Of a stretch of DNA of 38,798 nt, positions 8,308 to 17,400 are shown piece after piece. The position numbers and the translations under genes are program-made. Origin of the DNA: Pseudomonas veronii (lineage in GTDB: Bacteria; Pseudomonadota; Gammaproteobacteria; Pseudomonadales; Pseudomonadaceae); assembly GCF_001439695.1 (NCBI RefSeq), contig NZ_JYLL01000047.1, positions 1-38,798 on the forward strand, written 5' to 3'. Position 1 is the stretch's first letter; each line of letters starts with the position of its first letter. Under the pieces are notes generated by a model, which saw only the letters and a list, made by a program, of their open reading frames with translations, was not told the origin of the DNA and made no database searches.

Positions 8308-8663
8308 ACGACACCTCGCCAATGTGGGAACTTGCTCCCGTTCAACGGCGTAGCAGTCGCATGATCGCTGAGTTTGCATCGATGTCCGCAGACTAGCGAT
8401 CACGTTTGCGACCAGCAACCTCAAACAAGGTGTCGCACGTTTCTGTTTGTACGAAGACCTAGCCAAAACACCCACTGTTTGGTTTACCCAGCAGAAAGAC
8501 GATTCACCTTACGACCAACTCCGAACCAGCCGGCTAGTTCAGCCAAAAGCTCCCGCCCTAACCTCCCCTCTCGCGGTTTTGCACCCGCTTCCGCGATGGG
8601 GATGCACTGCAGTTGCAGCGCGTCGCAACTTGCCATCCTGTATCCCAAGAAATACGATTTGCG
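8308..8663 (+). other. Intergenic region, 356 bp: lone REP half and putative promoter
   Basis: A single degenerate REP half-site (AATGTGGGAACTTGCTCCCG, 8321-8340) follows cobK. The rest holds short open frames on both strands that show no family resemblance and no ribosome binding sites. At the right end TTGCCA (8630-8635), 17 bases, then TACGAT (8653-8658) form a reasonable sigma-70 promoter pointing into the toxin gene. Confidence 0.4.
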
Positions 8664-8972
8664 ATGATTGAGTTCGAAGAATCCGTTGAGTTTGTCAAAT
8701 GGCTCGAAGCAATGCGCGATCCGCTCGCAAAAGTACGCATTGTGACAAGGCTGCGCATGGCGCAAGCAGGAAACTTCGGCGACTGTGAGGCTGTAGGAGA
8801 GGGCGTTTGCGAAATGCGAATCCACCAAGGCCCCGGGTATCGGGTTTACTTCACTCTCCGAGACAAGGTGGTTTATCTGCTGCTGATGGGCCGCGACAAA
8901 TCAACACAAAGCGAGACATCCAGCGTGCAATACACATGGCAAAAAATCTTGGCCGCAAGGAGTGACTTATGA
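8664..8972 (+). CDS. RelE/ParE superfamily toxin (HigB-like, Gp49 type)
   Basis: A 102-residue protein with the layout of phage-derived Gp49-like/HigB toxins of the RelE fold. An N-terminal helix pair (FVKWLEAMRDPLAKVRIVTRLRMAQAGNFGD) is followed by beta strands with GEGVCEMRIHQGPGYRVYFT and VVYLLLMGRDKSTQ. In this family basic residues such as the Arg of 'EMRI' and of 'GYRVYF' line the active site that cuts mRNA on the ribosome. ATG 8664 is chosen as the family-like start. No Shine-Dalgarno sequence is evident, and the best promoter would start RNA at or next to this ATG. The stop overlaps the antitoxin start (ATGA). Toxin-first order is typical of higBA. Confidence 0.85.
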   Translation: MIEFEESVEFVKWLEAMRDPLAKVRIVTRLRMAQAGNFGDCEAVGEGVCEMRIHQGPGYRVYFTLRDKVVYLLLMGRDKSTQSETSSVQYTWQKILAARSDL

Positions 8973-9259
8973 GCGAATCCTTTACCCGTTTCGATGCCGC
9001 AAAATACCTTAAGACTCCTTTTGAGATGGCCGCCTATCTGGATGCTTGCTTTGAAGAAGATGCTGGCGACGGTCTGTTGATTCGCACAGCGTTGAACGAT
9101 ATCGCTCGCGCCCAAGGCATGACCCAAGTCGCTCGCGACGCCGGCCTAGGACGAGAAAGTTTGTACAAAGCCCTCTCCAGCACTGGCAATCCCGAGTTCG
9201 CGACTATCATGAAGGTCATGAGAGCACTGGGGCTCAAACTTCACGCCACCGCGCTCTGA
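8969..9259 (+). CDS. HigA-like antidote protein (HTH, HI1420 type)
   Basis: A 96-residue protein of the 'addiction module antidote' family. The N-terminal half (FDAAKYLKTPFEMAAYLDA) contacts the toxin in this family. The C-terminal half carries a helix-turn-helix: ALNDIARAQGMTQVARDAGL, then GRESLYKALS, with NPEFATIMKVMRALGLKL after it. It should neutralise the toxin at 8664-8972 and repress the shared promoter. ATG 8969 overlaps the toxin stop, and an AAGGAG precedes it. The pair is compact and lies between housekeeping genes, as mobile TA modules often do. Confidence 0.9.
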   Translation: MSESFTRFDAAKYLKTPFEMAAYLDACFEEDAGDGLLIRTALNDIARAQGMTQVARDAGLGRESLYKALSSTGNPEFATIMKVMRALGLKLHATAL

Positions 9260-9305
9260 CACACTGCGACACCAAACCACACCGCCACTTTTTACTTATC
9301 CCCCC

Positions 9306-9332
9306 CGATCAGGCTAAATACCCGCCTGATCG
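9306..9332. promoter_or_regulatory. Perfect inverted repeat before the copper island
   Basis: CGATCAGGC (9306-9314) and GCCTGATCG (9324-9332) are perfect inverted 9-mers with a 9-base spacer. The site ends 23 bases before the first DUF2946 gene. It may be the terminator of the toxin-antitoxin unit (followed by GTTTAA, a poor U-tract), an operator, or a leader hairpin. The sequence alone does not decide. Confidence 0.45.
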
Positions 9333-9355
9333 TTTAACCCTACGGATTGTCCGCC

Positions 9356-9751
9356 ATGGCCCGTCAACGCTTTGCAATCGTCTGGATCGCCTGCTTTGCA
9401 GTGCTGTTCAACGCCTTTGCCATGCCGCTGGCCGGGGCGATGCAGCAGTCCAAGGACCCCGCGCAGCAACTGTTGTGGGGCAGTTTCTGTTCGTCCAATG
9501 GCGCCAGCCTGAAAACCGTTGCCCTGGGCAAGTTGGACATTCCGGCACCGGCGCAGGACGATCATTCCGCCATGCAGCATTGCTGGTGTTGCTCGGGCTC
9601 GGCGCCGTTGGTGGCGTTGCCGGGGCATGTGCCGCAGTTGTATGTCACGCGGTTCGAGGCGGCGCAGAGCCTGCCGCCACCGTCATTGCAGTCCCCGACG
9701 CCGCGCCAGCAATGGCCGAGCCTTAACCCGCGCGCCTCTCCAACGGTCTGA
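9356..9751 (+). CDS. DUF2946 family periplasmic/membrane protein
   Basis: A 131-residue protein. An N-terminal signal or anchor (about residues 6-26, IVWIACFAVLFNAFAMPLAGA) is followed by a short body with the DUF2946 cysteine motif HCWCCSG near residue 80 and a proline-rich tail. DUF2946 proteins are often found beside copper genes, and their Cys/His pairs suggest metal binding, but no activity is established. ATG 9356 is preferred to an upstream TTG at 9347. Its stop (9749-9751) shares a base with an in-frame ATG, but the next gene probably starts later, at 9799. It opens the copper island. Confidence 0.75.
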   Translation: MARQRFAIVWIACFAVLFNAFAMPLAGAMQQSKDPAQQLLWGSFCSSNGASLKTVALGKLDIPAPAQDDHSAMQHCWCCSGSAPLVALPGHVPQLYVTRFEAAQSLPPPSLQSPTPRQQWPSLNPRASPTV

Positions 9752-9798
9752 TGGTCTTCGCAAGTGAACTGCGTTTAGAACCGTTCTGGAGAACTGCC

Positions 9799-10281
9799 AT
9801 GCTCAAATCTTCCCTGCTTCTGGCCGCATTGCTGCTGCCGGTGTTCAGTGCTGCCAATGCCGACGACTTCAAGGCCGGCGACCTGCTGGTCAGCGATCCC
9901 TGGTCCCAGGAATTGCCCCCCAACGCGCCGACCGTCGCGGCCTACTTTGTGGTTCACAATACCGGCGAAACCCCGGACCGCCTGCTCAGCGCCAAGACGC
10001 CGGTGGCGGACAAAGCCGAACTGCATGAGCATGTGATGCAAGGCGCATTGATGAAGATGCAACAAGTGCCCAGCGTTGCCGTGCCGGCCAAGGGTGACTT
10101 GACCTTCGCGCCCATGGCCTATCACGTGATGTTGCTGGACCTCAAAGACCGCAGCGTACTGGCCGACGGCAAGCACTTCCCACTGACCCTGACCTTCGAA
10201 AAAGCCGGGGACGTCGAGGTGCAAGTGTCCGTGCAGAAAGTCCCGCCGATGGCGCCCCACGAGCATAAACACGGCGAGTAG
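9799..10281 (+). CDS. Periplasmic copper chaperone, PCu(A)C family
   Basis: A 160-residue protein: a signal peptide (residues 1-21, LLLAALLLPVFSAANA) and a PCu(A)C beta-domain. The Cu(I) site H-x10-M-x21-H-x-M is exact here, with H76, M87, H109 and M111. Such chaperones carry copper in the periplasm, for example to cytochrome oxidase or to copper importers. ATG 9799 is selected because GGAGA lies 8 bases upstream and it places the signal peptide correctly; the in-frame ATG at 9751 would add 16 residues before it. The His-rich tail (HEHKHGE) could add weaker metal binding. It sits between two DUF2946 genes and is probably cotranscribed with them. Confidence 0.93.
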   Translation: MLKSSLLLAALLLPVFSAANADDFKAGDLLVSDPWSQELPPNAPTVAAYFVVHNTGETPDRLLSAKTPVADKAELHEHVMQGALMKMQQVPSVAVPAKGDLTFAPMAYHVMLLDLKDRSVLADGKHFPLTLTFEKAGDVEVQVSVQKVPPMAPHEHKHGE

Positions 10282-10292
10282 GCCAACACTTG

Positions 10293-10724
10293 ATGGGCGC
10301 CCCTCGCGCCAGGTTGTCCGCGCCGCGCCGCAGGCCCGTGAGCCTTAAGCGCGGCAGTTGGATCAGCCTGTTCGCCATGCTGATGATCTTTATCGGTCCG
10401 CTGATTTCCCAAGCGATGCCGATGAATCAGCACGCCGGTATGTCCATGAGCATGAGCATGTCCATGGACATGCCCGAGTGCCACGGCGAACCGCAACACC
10501 GTCCGCCTCAAAAACAAGCCCCCGACGAACACCACGTCCTCTGGGAAAAGTGCGGCTATTGCAGCCTGCTCTTCAGTTGCCCGGCACTGCCCGGCAGCGT
10601 GTCCTACCTCACCCTCGGCGCCCCATCGCCGGCCAACGCCCTCATCCCCTCACCGCGCCTGGGCCATGCCCGGCAGAGCATTTTCCCCGGCGCGCGCAGC
10701 CGTGCCCCACCCATCGCCGCGTAA
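10293..10724 (+). CDS. DUF2946 family protein with Met/His-rich segment
   Basis: A 143-residue protein. After a basic stretch comes a hydrophobic anchor (about residues 23-41, WISLFAMLMIFIGPLISQA). It is followed by a run of Met-Ser repeats within MNQHAGMSMSMSMSMDMPEC, then CHGEPQH and an EKCGYCSLLFSC DUF2946 motif. Methionine-rich stretches next to His and Cys are a common way to bind Cu(I) in the periplasm. The repeats are encoded by the tandem units ATGAGC, so their number could vary between strains. The ribosome binding site is weak, and the start is 11 bases after the PCuAC stop, which suggests cotranscription. Confidence 0.75.
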   Translation: MGAPRARLSAPRRRPVSLKRGSWISLFAMLMIFIGPLISQAMPMNQHAGMSMSMSMSMDMPECHGEPQHRPPQKQAPDEHHVLWEKCGYCSLLFSCPALPGSVSYLTLGAPSPANALIPSPRLGHARQSIFPGARSRAPPIAA

Positions 10725-10817
10725 GCACTTGACACCGTTACTTCACCCCGGCCGACGTTAGACAGACAGCCACAGGCTGCTGGCCGTGTTGTTTACGATT
10801 GATAGATGGAATTTTTC

Positions 10818-12893
10818 ATGTCCAGGTTTTCTGCTGACACCCGTTTGGGAAGCACTCCCGTGTTCGCCGTTCTGTGCGGCGCGCTCTTGATGCCACAGGC
10901 CCATGCCGATACCGATGAGCACGCCGAGCACGAACTGAGCCCCACCGTGATCACCGCGATCGCCCCCAGCTCGCCGCTGACCGTGGTCACCAACCCGAAA
11001 GACCCGCGCCAGCCGGTGCCCGCCAGCGACGGCGGCGACTATCTCAAGACCATCCCCGGCTTCGCCCTGGTGCGCAACGGCGGCACCAACGGCGACCCGG
11101 TGCTGCGCGGCATGTTCGGCTCGCGCCTGAACATCCTCACCAACGGCAGCATGATGCTCGGCGCCTGCCCGGGCCGGATGGACGCGCCCACCTCGTACAT
11201 TTCCCCGGAAACCTACGACACACTCACCGTGATCAAAGGCCCGCAAACCGTGCTCTGGGGCCCGGGCGCGTCGGCCGGCACCATCCTGTTCGAGCGCGAG
11301 CCCGAGCATTTCGGCGAACTGGGCACGCGGCTCAACGCCAGCGTGCTGGCCGGCTCCAACGGGCGCTTCGACAAAGTCATCGACGCCGCTGCCGGCGGGC
11401 CCCTGGGTTACGTGCGGGTGATCGGCAACCAGGCACACGCCGACGACTACAAGGACGGCAACAACGACACCGTCGCCTCGCGCTACGACAAGTGGAACGG
11501 TGACGTCGCGGTCGGTTTCACCCCCGACGCCGACACCCTGCTCGAACTCACCGCCGGCCGCGGCGATGGCGAGGCGCGCTACGCCGGGCGCGGCATGGAC
11601 GGCTCGCAGTTCCTGCGCGAAAGCCTGGGGCTGCGCTTCGAAAAATCCAATATCGGTGAGGTGCTGGACAAGGTCGAGGCCCAGGTCTACTACAACTACG
11701 CCGACCACGTCATGGACAACTACAGCCTGCGCGTCCCGTCGGGCACCGGGATGATGGCAGGCCCCATGGCCTCCAACGTCGACCGCCGCACCCTCGGCGC
11801 GCGGATCAAGGCGACCTGGCGCTGGGCCGACCTGCAACTGATCGGCGGTCTGGATGCGCAGACCAACGAACACCGCCAGCGCAGCAGCATGGGCGTCGAC
11901 ACCTACAAGGATTTGCCGCGCAACAAAGACGCCAACTTCCATAACTACGGCGTATTCGGCGAGCTGACCTGGTACGCCGCCGACCGCGACCGCCTGATCA
12001 CCGGCGCGCGCCTGGACCGCGCCTCGGCCCGAGACTTCCGCCAGACCATCGGCTCAGGCATGTCGGCACGCGCCAACCCGACCGCCGACGACACCCGCGC
12101 CGACACCCTGCCCTCGGGCTTCATGCGTTACGAGCACGACCTGGCAGACACCCCGACCACGCTCTACGCCGGGCTGGGCCACGCCGAACGCTTCCCGGAC
12201 TACTGGGAACTGTTTTCCCCCAACACCGGCGCGGCCGGTTCGGTCAACGCGTTCGATGGCGTGAAACCGGAAAAAACCACCCAGCTCGACTTCGGCGCGC
12301 AATACAAGACCGCCGACCTCGAAGCCTGGGCCTCGGGTTACGTCGGGCAGGTACGCGACTTCATCCTGTTCGACTACCGGACCGGAATGATGGGCACCAC
12401 GTCCCAGGCGCGCAACGTCGACGCACGGATCATGGGCGGCGAACTGGGCGCGGCGTACAAGCTGACCCAAAACTGGAAGGCCGACGCCACCCTCGCCTAC
12501 GCCTGGGGCAAGAACAGCAGCGACGGCAAGCCCCTGCCGCAAATGCCGCCGCTGGATGCGCGCCTGGGCCTGACCTACAGCGAGGACGACTGGAGCGCCG
12601 GCGCCCTGTGGCGAGTGGTCGCCGCGCAAAACCGCATCGACCAGAACAAAGGCAACGTGGTCGGCAAGGACTACGACAAGAGCGGCGGCTTTGGCGTGTT
12701 CTCGCTGAACGCGGCGTACCGCATCAATAAAAACTTCAAGGTCAGTACCGGCGTCGACAACCTGTTCGGCAAAGCCTACGCCGAGCACTTGAACCTGGCC
12801 GGCAACGCCGGGTTCGGCTACCCGGCCAACGATCCGCAGGCCATCAAGGAGCCGGGGCGCACGCTCTGGACCAAGGTCGACATGAGCTTCTAA
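10818..12893 (+). CDS. oprC: TonB-dependent copper receptor (OprC/NosA-like)
   Basis: A 691-residue outer-membrane receptor. It has a signal peptide (to about residue 30, ending PQAHA), a plug with ASDGGDYLKTIPGFALVRNGG and GDPVLRGMFGSRLNIL, and a long beta-barrel ending in aromatic Phe. The plug motif CPGRM (C117 to M121) and the barrel motif HVM (H297, M299) reproduce the CxxxM-HxM copper site known for P. aeruginosa OprC. The ATG at 10818 is chosen because a TGGAA sequence stands 6 bases before it; the ATG at 10806 has no such site. There is no obvious TonB box beyond the TVITAIAP-type strand. It probably imports copper with energy from TonB. Confidence 0.92.
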   Translation: MSRFSADTRLGSTPVFAVLCGALLMPQAHADTDEHAEHELSPTVITAIAPSSPLTVVTNPKDPRQPVPASDGGDYLKTIPGFALVRNGGTNGDPVLRGMFGSRLNILTNGSMMLGACPGRMDAPTSYISPETYDTLTVIKGPQTVLWGPGASAGTILFEREPEHFGELGTRLNASVLAGSNGRFDKVIDAAAGGPLGYVRVIGNQAHADDYKDGNNDTVASRYDKWNGDVAVGFTPDADTLLELTAGRGDGEARYAGRGMDGSQFLRESLGLRFEKSNIGEVLDKVEAQVYYNYADHVMDNYSLRVPSGTGMMAGPMASNVDRRTLGARIKATWRWADLQLIGGLDAQTNEHRQRSSMGVDTYKDLPRNKDANFHNYGVFGELTWYAADRDRLITGARLDRASARDFRQTIGSGMSARANPTADDTRADTLPSGFMRYEHDLADTPTTLYAGLGHAERFPDYWELFSPNTGAAGSVNAFDGVKPEKTTQLDFGAQYKTADLEAWASGYVGQVRDFILFDYRTGMMGTTSQARNVDARIMGGELGAAYKLTQNWKADATLAYAWGKNSSDGKPLPQMPPLDARLGLTYSEDDWSAGALWRVVAAQNRIDQNKGNVVGKDYDKSGGFGVFSLNAAYRINKNFKVSTGVDNLFGKAYAEHLNLAGNAGFGYPANDPQAIKEPGRTLWTKVDMSF

Positions 12894-12898
12894 AACAT

Positions 12899-12983
12899 CG
12901 GGGCAAGTCGAATCGTCGCACCGCCCCTCCCACACTTGGAATGCATGCCAACTGTGGGAGGGGGCTTGCCCCCGATGGCGGTG
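12899..12983. repeat. Inverted REP pair (BIME), left copy degenerate
   Basis: A full forward REP (TGTGGGAGGGGGCTTGCCCC, then CGATGGCGGTG) occupies 12953-12983. An inverted, decayed copy lies at 12899-12935 (ending CCCCTCCCACA). The pair separates the receptor gene from the PepSY gene. Confidence 0.8.
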
Positions 12984-13025
12984 TAACTGCCCCCAAAAAA
13001 ACAAAACCTTGCGGAGCCCCCCCTG

Positions 13026-14396
13026 ATGAGCACACAAAAAATCTCCTTCTACAACCTGGCCTGGCGTTGGCACTTCTACGCCGGGCTGTTTGTCGCCCCC
13101 TTCATGGTGCTGCTGGCCCTGACCGGCATCATCTACCTGTTCAAGCCCCAGCTCGACCCGCTGATGTACGGCCACCTGCTCACCGTCCCCGCCGCCGAAC
13201 GCGCACTGAGCGCCGACGAGCAACTGCAACGCGCCAAGGCCGCCTACCCCCAGGGCACGCTCAGCAAATACTTGCCACCGGCCGACGCCACCAGCAGCGC
13301 ACAGTTCGTCATGCACGACGGCGGCCGCGAAATGACGGTGTTCGTCGACCCGTATCGCGGCACCGTGCTCGGCACGCAGGACGCGAAAAACAACCTGCAA
13401 GCCATCGCACGCGCCCTGCACGGCGAGTTGATGATAGGCACCGTGGGTGACCGCCTGGTCGAGCTCGCTGCCGGTTGGGGCGTGATGCTGGTGATCTCAG
13501 GCATGTACTTGTGGTGGCCACGCGGCAAGTCATCGTCCGGGGTGCTGTGGCCGCGCTTCAACACCCGTGGCCGTGTGTTCTGGCGCGACCTGCATGTCGT
13601 CACCGGTTTCTGGGGCGCGGCGTTGTTGCTGGTGATGCTGCTCAGCGGCATGGCCTGGACCGGCTTTTGGGGCAAGCAATACGCCGACCTGTGGAACCGC
13701 TTCCCGGCGGCGATGTGGAACAACGTGCCGACCTCCGATCAACAGGCGCGCGTGCTCAACACCGCGACGCAACAGACCGTGCCCTGGGCCATGGAAAACA
13801 CACCGATGCCGGTGTCCGGCGACCATGCCGAACACATGAACCACGGCGCGATGCATGCCGCCCCCGCCGCGCCCACCATCAGCCTGCAACAGGTGGTCGA
13901 CCTGGCCACCTCGCGCAAGGTCGAGCCCGGCTACAGCATCACCCCGCCCACCACCGCCGAGGGCGTATTCACTGTCTCGGTGTTCGCCAACGACCCGCGC
14001 AATGACGCCACCCTGCATGTGGACCAGTACACCGGCAAGGTCCTCGCCGATGTGCGCTGGGAACACTACAACGGCGTGGCGCGGGCGACCGAGACCGGCG
14101 TGATGTTGCACGAGGGCAAGATGTTCGGCTGGGTGAATCAACTGATCGTGCTGCTGATCTGCCTGATGATCCTGCTCAGTGCCGTCAGCGGCGTGGTGAT
14201 CTGGTGGAAACGGCGGCCGGTGGGCGGCCTCGGAGTGCCGCCGTTGCGTCATGACCTGCCGAAGTGGAAAACCGCGATGGTGATCATGCTCGGGCTGGCG
14301 ATCGCCTTCCCGTTGGTGGGCGCGTCGCTGATCGTCGTGTGGGCGCTCGATCGCCTGCTGCTGTCGCGGCTGTTTGCGCAGCCTTCGCGGGTTTGA
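13026..14396 (+). CDS. PepSY-associated membrane protein (putative cupric/ferric reductase type)
   Basis: A 456-residue inner-membrane protein with four main helices: about residues 18-38, 146-163, 193-214 and 373-393, plus one near 415-440. PepSY domains lie between helices 1 and 2 and again after helix 3. WRWHFYAGLFVAPFMVLLALTG and the HGELMIGTVGDRLVELAAGW and LHVVTGFWGAAL histidines are family marks, likely heme ligands. Homologues beside TonB receptors are proposed metal reductases. The periplasmic loop at about 259-281 is unusual, with VSGDHAEHMNHGAMHAAP rich in His and Met. This supports copper as the substrate. The start follows GGAG by about 10 bases. Confidence 0.85.
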   Translation: MSTQKISFYNLAWRWHFYAGLFVAPFMVLLALTGIIYLFKPQLDPLMYGHLLTVPAAERALSADEQLQRAKAAYPQGTLSKYLPPADATSSAQFVMHDGGREMTVFVDPYRGTVLGTQDAKNNLQAIARALHGELMIGTVGDRLVELAAGWGVMLVISGMYLWWPRGKSSSGVLWPRFNTRGRVFWRDLHVVTGFWGAALLLVMLLSGMAWTGFWGKQYADLWNRFPAAMWNNVPTSDQQARVLNTATQQTVPWAMENTPMPVSGDHAEHMNHGAMHAAPAAPTISLQQVVDLATSRKVEPGYSITPPTTAEGVFTVSVFANDPRNDATLHVDQYTGKVLADVRWEHYNGVARATETGVMLHEGKMFGWVNQLIVLLICLMILLSAVSGVVIWWKRRPVGGLGVPPLRHDLPKWKTAMVIMLGLAIAFPLVGASLIVVWALDRLLLSRLFAQPSRV

Positions 14397-14434
14397 CGCC
14401 CGGGTGCCGGTCAAGTGCCGCCGGGGACCGGGCG
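14397..14434. terminator. Possible hairpin between convergent genes
   Basis: CGCCCGG (14397-14403) can pair with CCGGGCG (14428-14434) directly after the PepSY stop. There is no T-run on either side, so if it terminates transcription it is not a classic intrinsic terminator. Confidence 0.3.
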
Positions 14435-14471
14435 ATCCACGGCGGCCGGCTTGGTCAGCGCCGCGCCGTTG

Positions 14472-17400
14472 TCAGAGTTCGTCTTTGTCCCGGCCGTACA
14501 GCACGGCTTGCGGGTCCGGCTCGGCGAGTACGTCCTTGACCTGCCATTCCGCCCCCAGCGCCCCCGGTCGCGTCCAGAAGGTGTCGGTTTCCAACACACT
14601 CAACGTGCCGGCCGCGCGCAAGCCGCTGACCAGCACGCTGGGCGAAGGCGACGAGTCGACACTCAGCAGTCGCGTCTCGTCCGCCGTGAAACCCGGCACA
14701 TACTTCAGGAGCGCACCGCCGCGACACGCCAGGTAGACACTCTCGGCGACCGGACGGTTACTGCGGATGATGTCCAGGTACAGGCGCAGATCATTTTTGT
14801 CGGCAAAATTGTCCAGCAACCGCTGATCCAGCGACGATAGATTCAGGCCCAAAGGGATGACTTTGTAAAACGCCTGGAGCGCTTTGATGGTGTAGAAGAA
14901 CAGCGGGTGATCGGGGGTGATATCAAAGCCGAGATGACCGAACCAGAACAGCTGTGAAATCGTGTCCACCAACCACGCACGGTGATCCTCCACCGGCTCA
15001 AGCGCCACGAGCCCCCGCGCCTTTGGCGGCGCCAGCACGGCGCCGAGGTATTCGCGGCCCTTGAAACCGCCCAGTTGTTTTTCGGCCCAGCGCGCGGCGT
15101 CGTCGGCATGACCGAACAGCGGCCCGCAAAAGGACAGGAAGTGTGGGTTGTCCTGGGCGGGCCAGGGCGCGGCCTTGGGTTGCCACTGCGCGGTGACGCT
15201 TTGTTCCTTGCCCCACACCGTGCTCCTGACACGCACATACAAGTCGCCCTTGGTCGCGAGCCCGCGCACGTAGTCGGCGACGCTGGAGGCGCCTTCGAGC
15301 AACTGCGGTCCGAGCGTTCGGGCCTCGCTGCTCAGCGCTTGCCGCTCGTGCCTTCGCAAGGAATACCTCAGCAGCGCGCCGTCGGCGCACAGCAGGTAGA
15401 GCGGCAGGGCACCGTTGCCGGCCAGGTTGCTGAGAAAATTGACCGCGCCGGCCAGTACCTGGGGCGAGAAAAAACTCAGCGCCATGTCATCGCTCGCCGG
15501 CGCAATCGCCACGGTGGAGGCGCACAGATACAAGCCATCCAGCGTATACCCCTGGGGCAACAGGCCATCGACGAAGACCTGTTCGAAACGCGTGTAATCG
15601 GCGCGCACCAACGGCAAGGTCGTCATGTACAGGTTTTTCCGCGCATCCTTGAGTACATAACCGAACTGCACCTGTGCCTGGGGCGACGACACTCGCTGCA
15701 CATGACGCACGGCGTCGTAAGCCTGGGTAAAGAGCGGACCGCACGGCGCATCGGCAAACACCTGCTTGATCGCCAGCGCCGCGACCTCGGCCAAGTCCGG
15801 CACGAACGGCCCGCTCAACCGTCGCGGGTGGCCCCACAGGCGGTTGCCGTTGACCACCCGCAGATCGCCGGCCTTCGCCACCTGCGTGACGAAGTCGACC
15901 GGGAGCAGCGCTCCGCTGCGCAGTTGCCGTTCGACTTCATTGTCGGCCACATCCCCCCTGACCAGGTTCAACGGCGCCAACGTCAGCTTGAGCGCCTCCT
16001 CCTCCGCCGACCCCGTCAGTTGATAACGCAGGATGCCCCCCTCGGGGCCAAACACATATTCGCGCTTGATGTGGACTTCACGGAACAGCAGGTTCGACAG
16101 CACGCTCGTGGGCAACATGCTCTGGTAGACCGCCTTTTGCGTGGCCGACAACAGTATCTGTGTCTCTTGCTTGAGCACCGAGCGGTAACGCGCGACGATG
16201 ATACTTCCCGGCGGGTACAGCCCTTGCGCGATCGCCGGGTCGGGATAAATCCAGTTCAGCGCAAAGCCCTGGGGCGGCACCACCAGCGGATCAGTCGCGA
16301 CGAACACACCATCGGGCAGCCTGAGCAGGACGCCGCCATAGGTGCGACGCCGGCCCTCACCGACAATGCCCGCGGCATACCGTGCCGCATCGTCCGGGTT
16401 GGCAAACGCGGGCCCCACGCGACGGCGGGTCAGGTGTTCGTAACCCGTCCAGGTGCGCGACACCCGCCCTTGCTGGTCCCAGCATTGGCTGGTACGCACC
16501 ACGTAGAGCTCGCCGCTGTTGGCCCACTCCCTGACAAAGGTCTGCGTCGTCTTTTCACCGGAGGCCAATGCGCTGGCGGCCTGTTCAAAGGCACTTTCCA
16601 CCGGCCCGCCGCCGCCCACGCGAAATGGCAGCGCGACGAATCTCAACAGGGCTCCCTCCTGCGTTGAAAAGTACACCGGCAGGTTTCTACCGCCGTTGTA
16701 CTTCACCCCTCTGCGCTGGCTCTCGTACAGCGCCTCGTACAACACCATCGGCATCACAAAATAGCGGGTCAGCCAGGCACTGGATGGCGACAGCCCGGTC
16801 GGTTGCCATAGCTGCGAACGAAACAGCCCGCAGAGCGAAAACCCAGCGGGAAACCGATAGTCATTGTCTTCTGTCGGCGCAAACACGCTGTTGAGATTGA
16901 ACAGCTTGACCCGTTCATTGACGCCCACCACCTCGGTGGCCAGGTACAACGCCTTGTCCCGGTGCTTGAGGATAAACGCAAAGTACGCCTGCTCCGGCAG
17001 GTTGCGCCCATGGACCCGCGCATGCAGATCGCGGGCGGCTTCGTCTGCCGTGCCGAACAGCGCGCCATAGGTCACATAGTCGGGAGCGCCGGTTCTGGGC
17101 GCGTACTCGAAAGAGGGCGTCCAGTCTTTGTAGATCGGCGAACGCGGGCCCCATAACACATTGCCTTGGATCACCCGCAAGTCACCCGCCTCAGCCAACC
17201 GGGTGACCCACAGCGCGGGTTTGAACAGACCGCTGTCCAAACGTTTTTGCAGCACGCTGCCGGCCGGTTGCGGCGCAGCGCCGGCAGACACCAATGCCTC
17301 ATGCGTGGAGCCGCTCGGGGTGTACGCCAGCAGGCAGTCCTCGGCAGCCGACATATACGCCGGGCGCCCCGACTGGATCACATCGTAGATTTGGGCGGTG

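Noticed and set aside
8447..8671. A 74-codon frame in the gap before the toxin gene
   Set aside because: No ribosome binding site or recognisable domain, and it overlaps the toxin promoter and start in another frame.
9751..9798. An earlier ATG (9751) for the PCuAC chaperone, overlapping the DUF2946 stop
   Set aside because: The ATG at 9799 has GGAGA in place and begins a normal signal peptide; the longer start would bury it behind 16 residues.
10806..10817. ATG 10806 as the start of the copper receptor
   Set aside because: No Shine-Dalgarno sequence lies before it, while the ATG at 10818 has TGGAA at a good distance.
14982..16667. A 561-codon plus-strand frame opposite the seven-repeat gene
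   Set aside because: Its translation is Arg/Gln/His-rich shadow sequence; the minus frame carries the repeated motifs and a good ribosome binding site.
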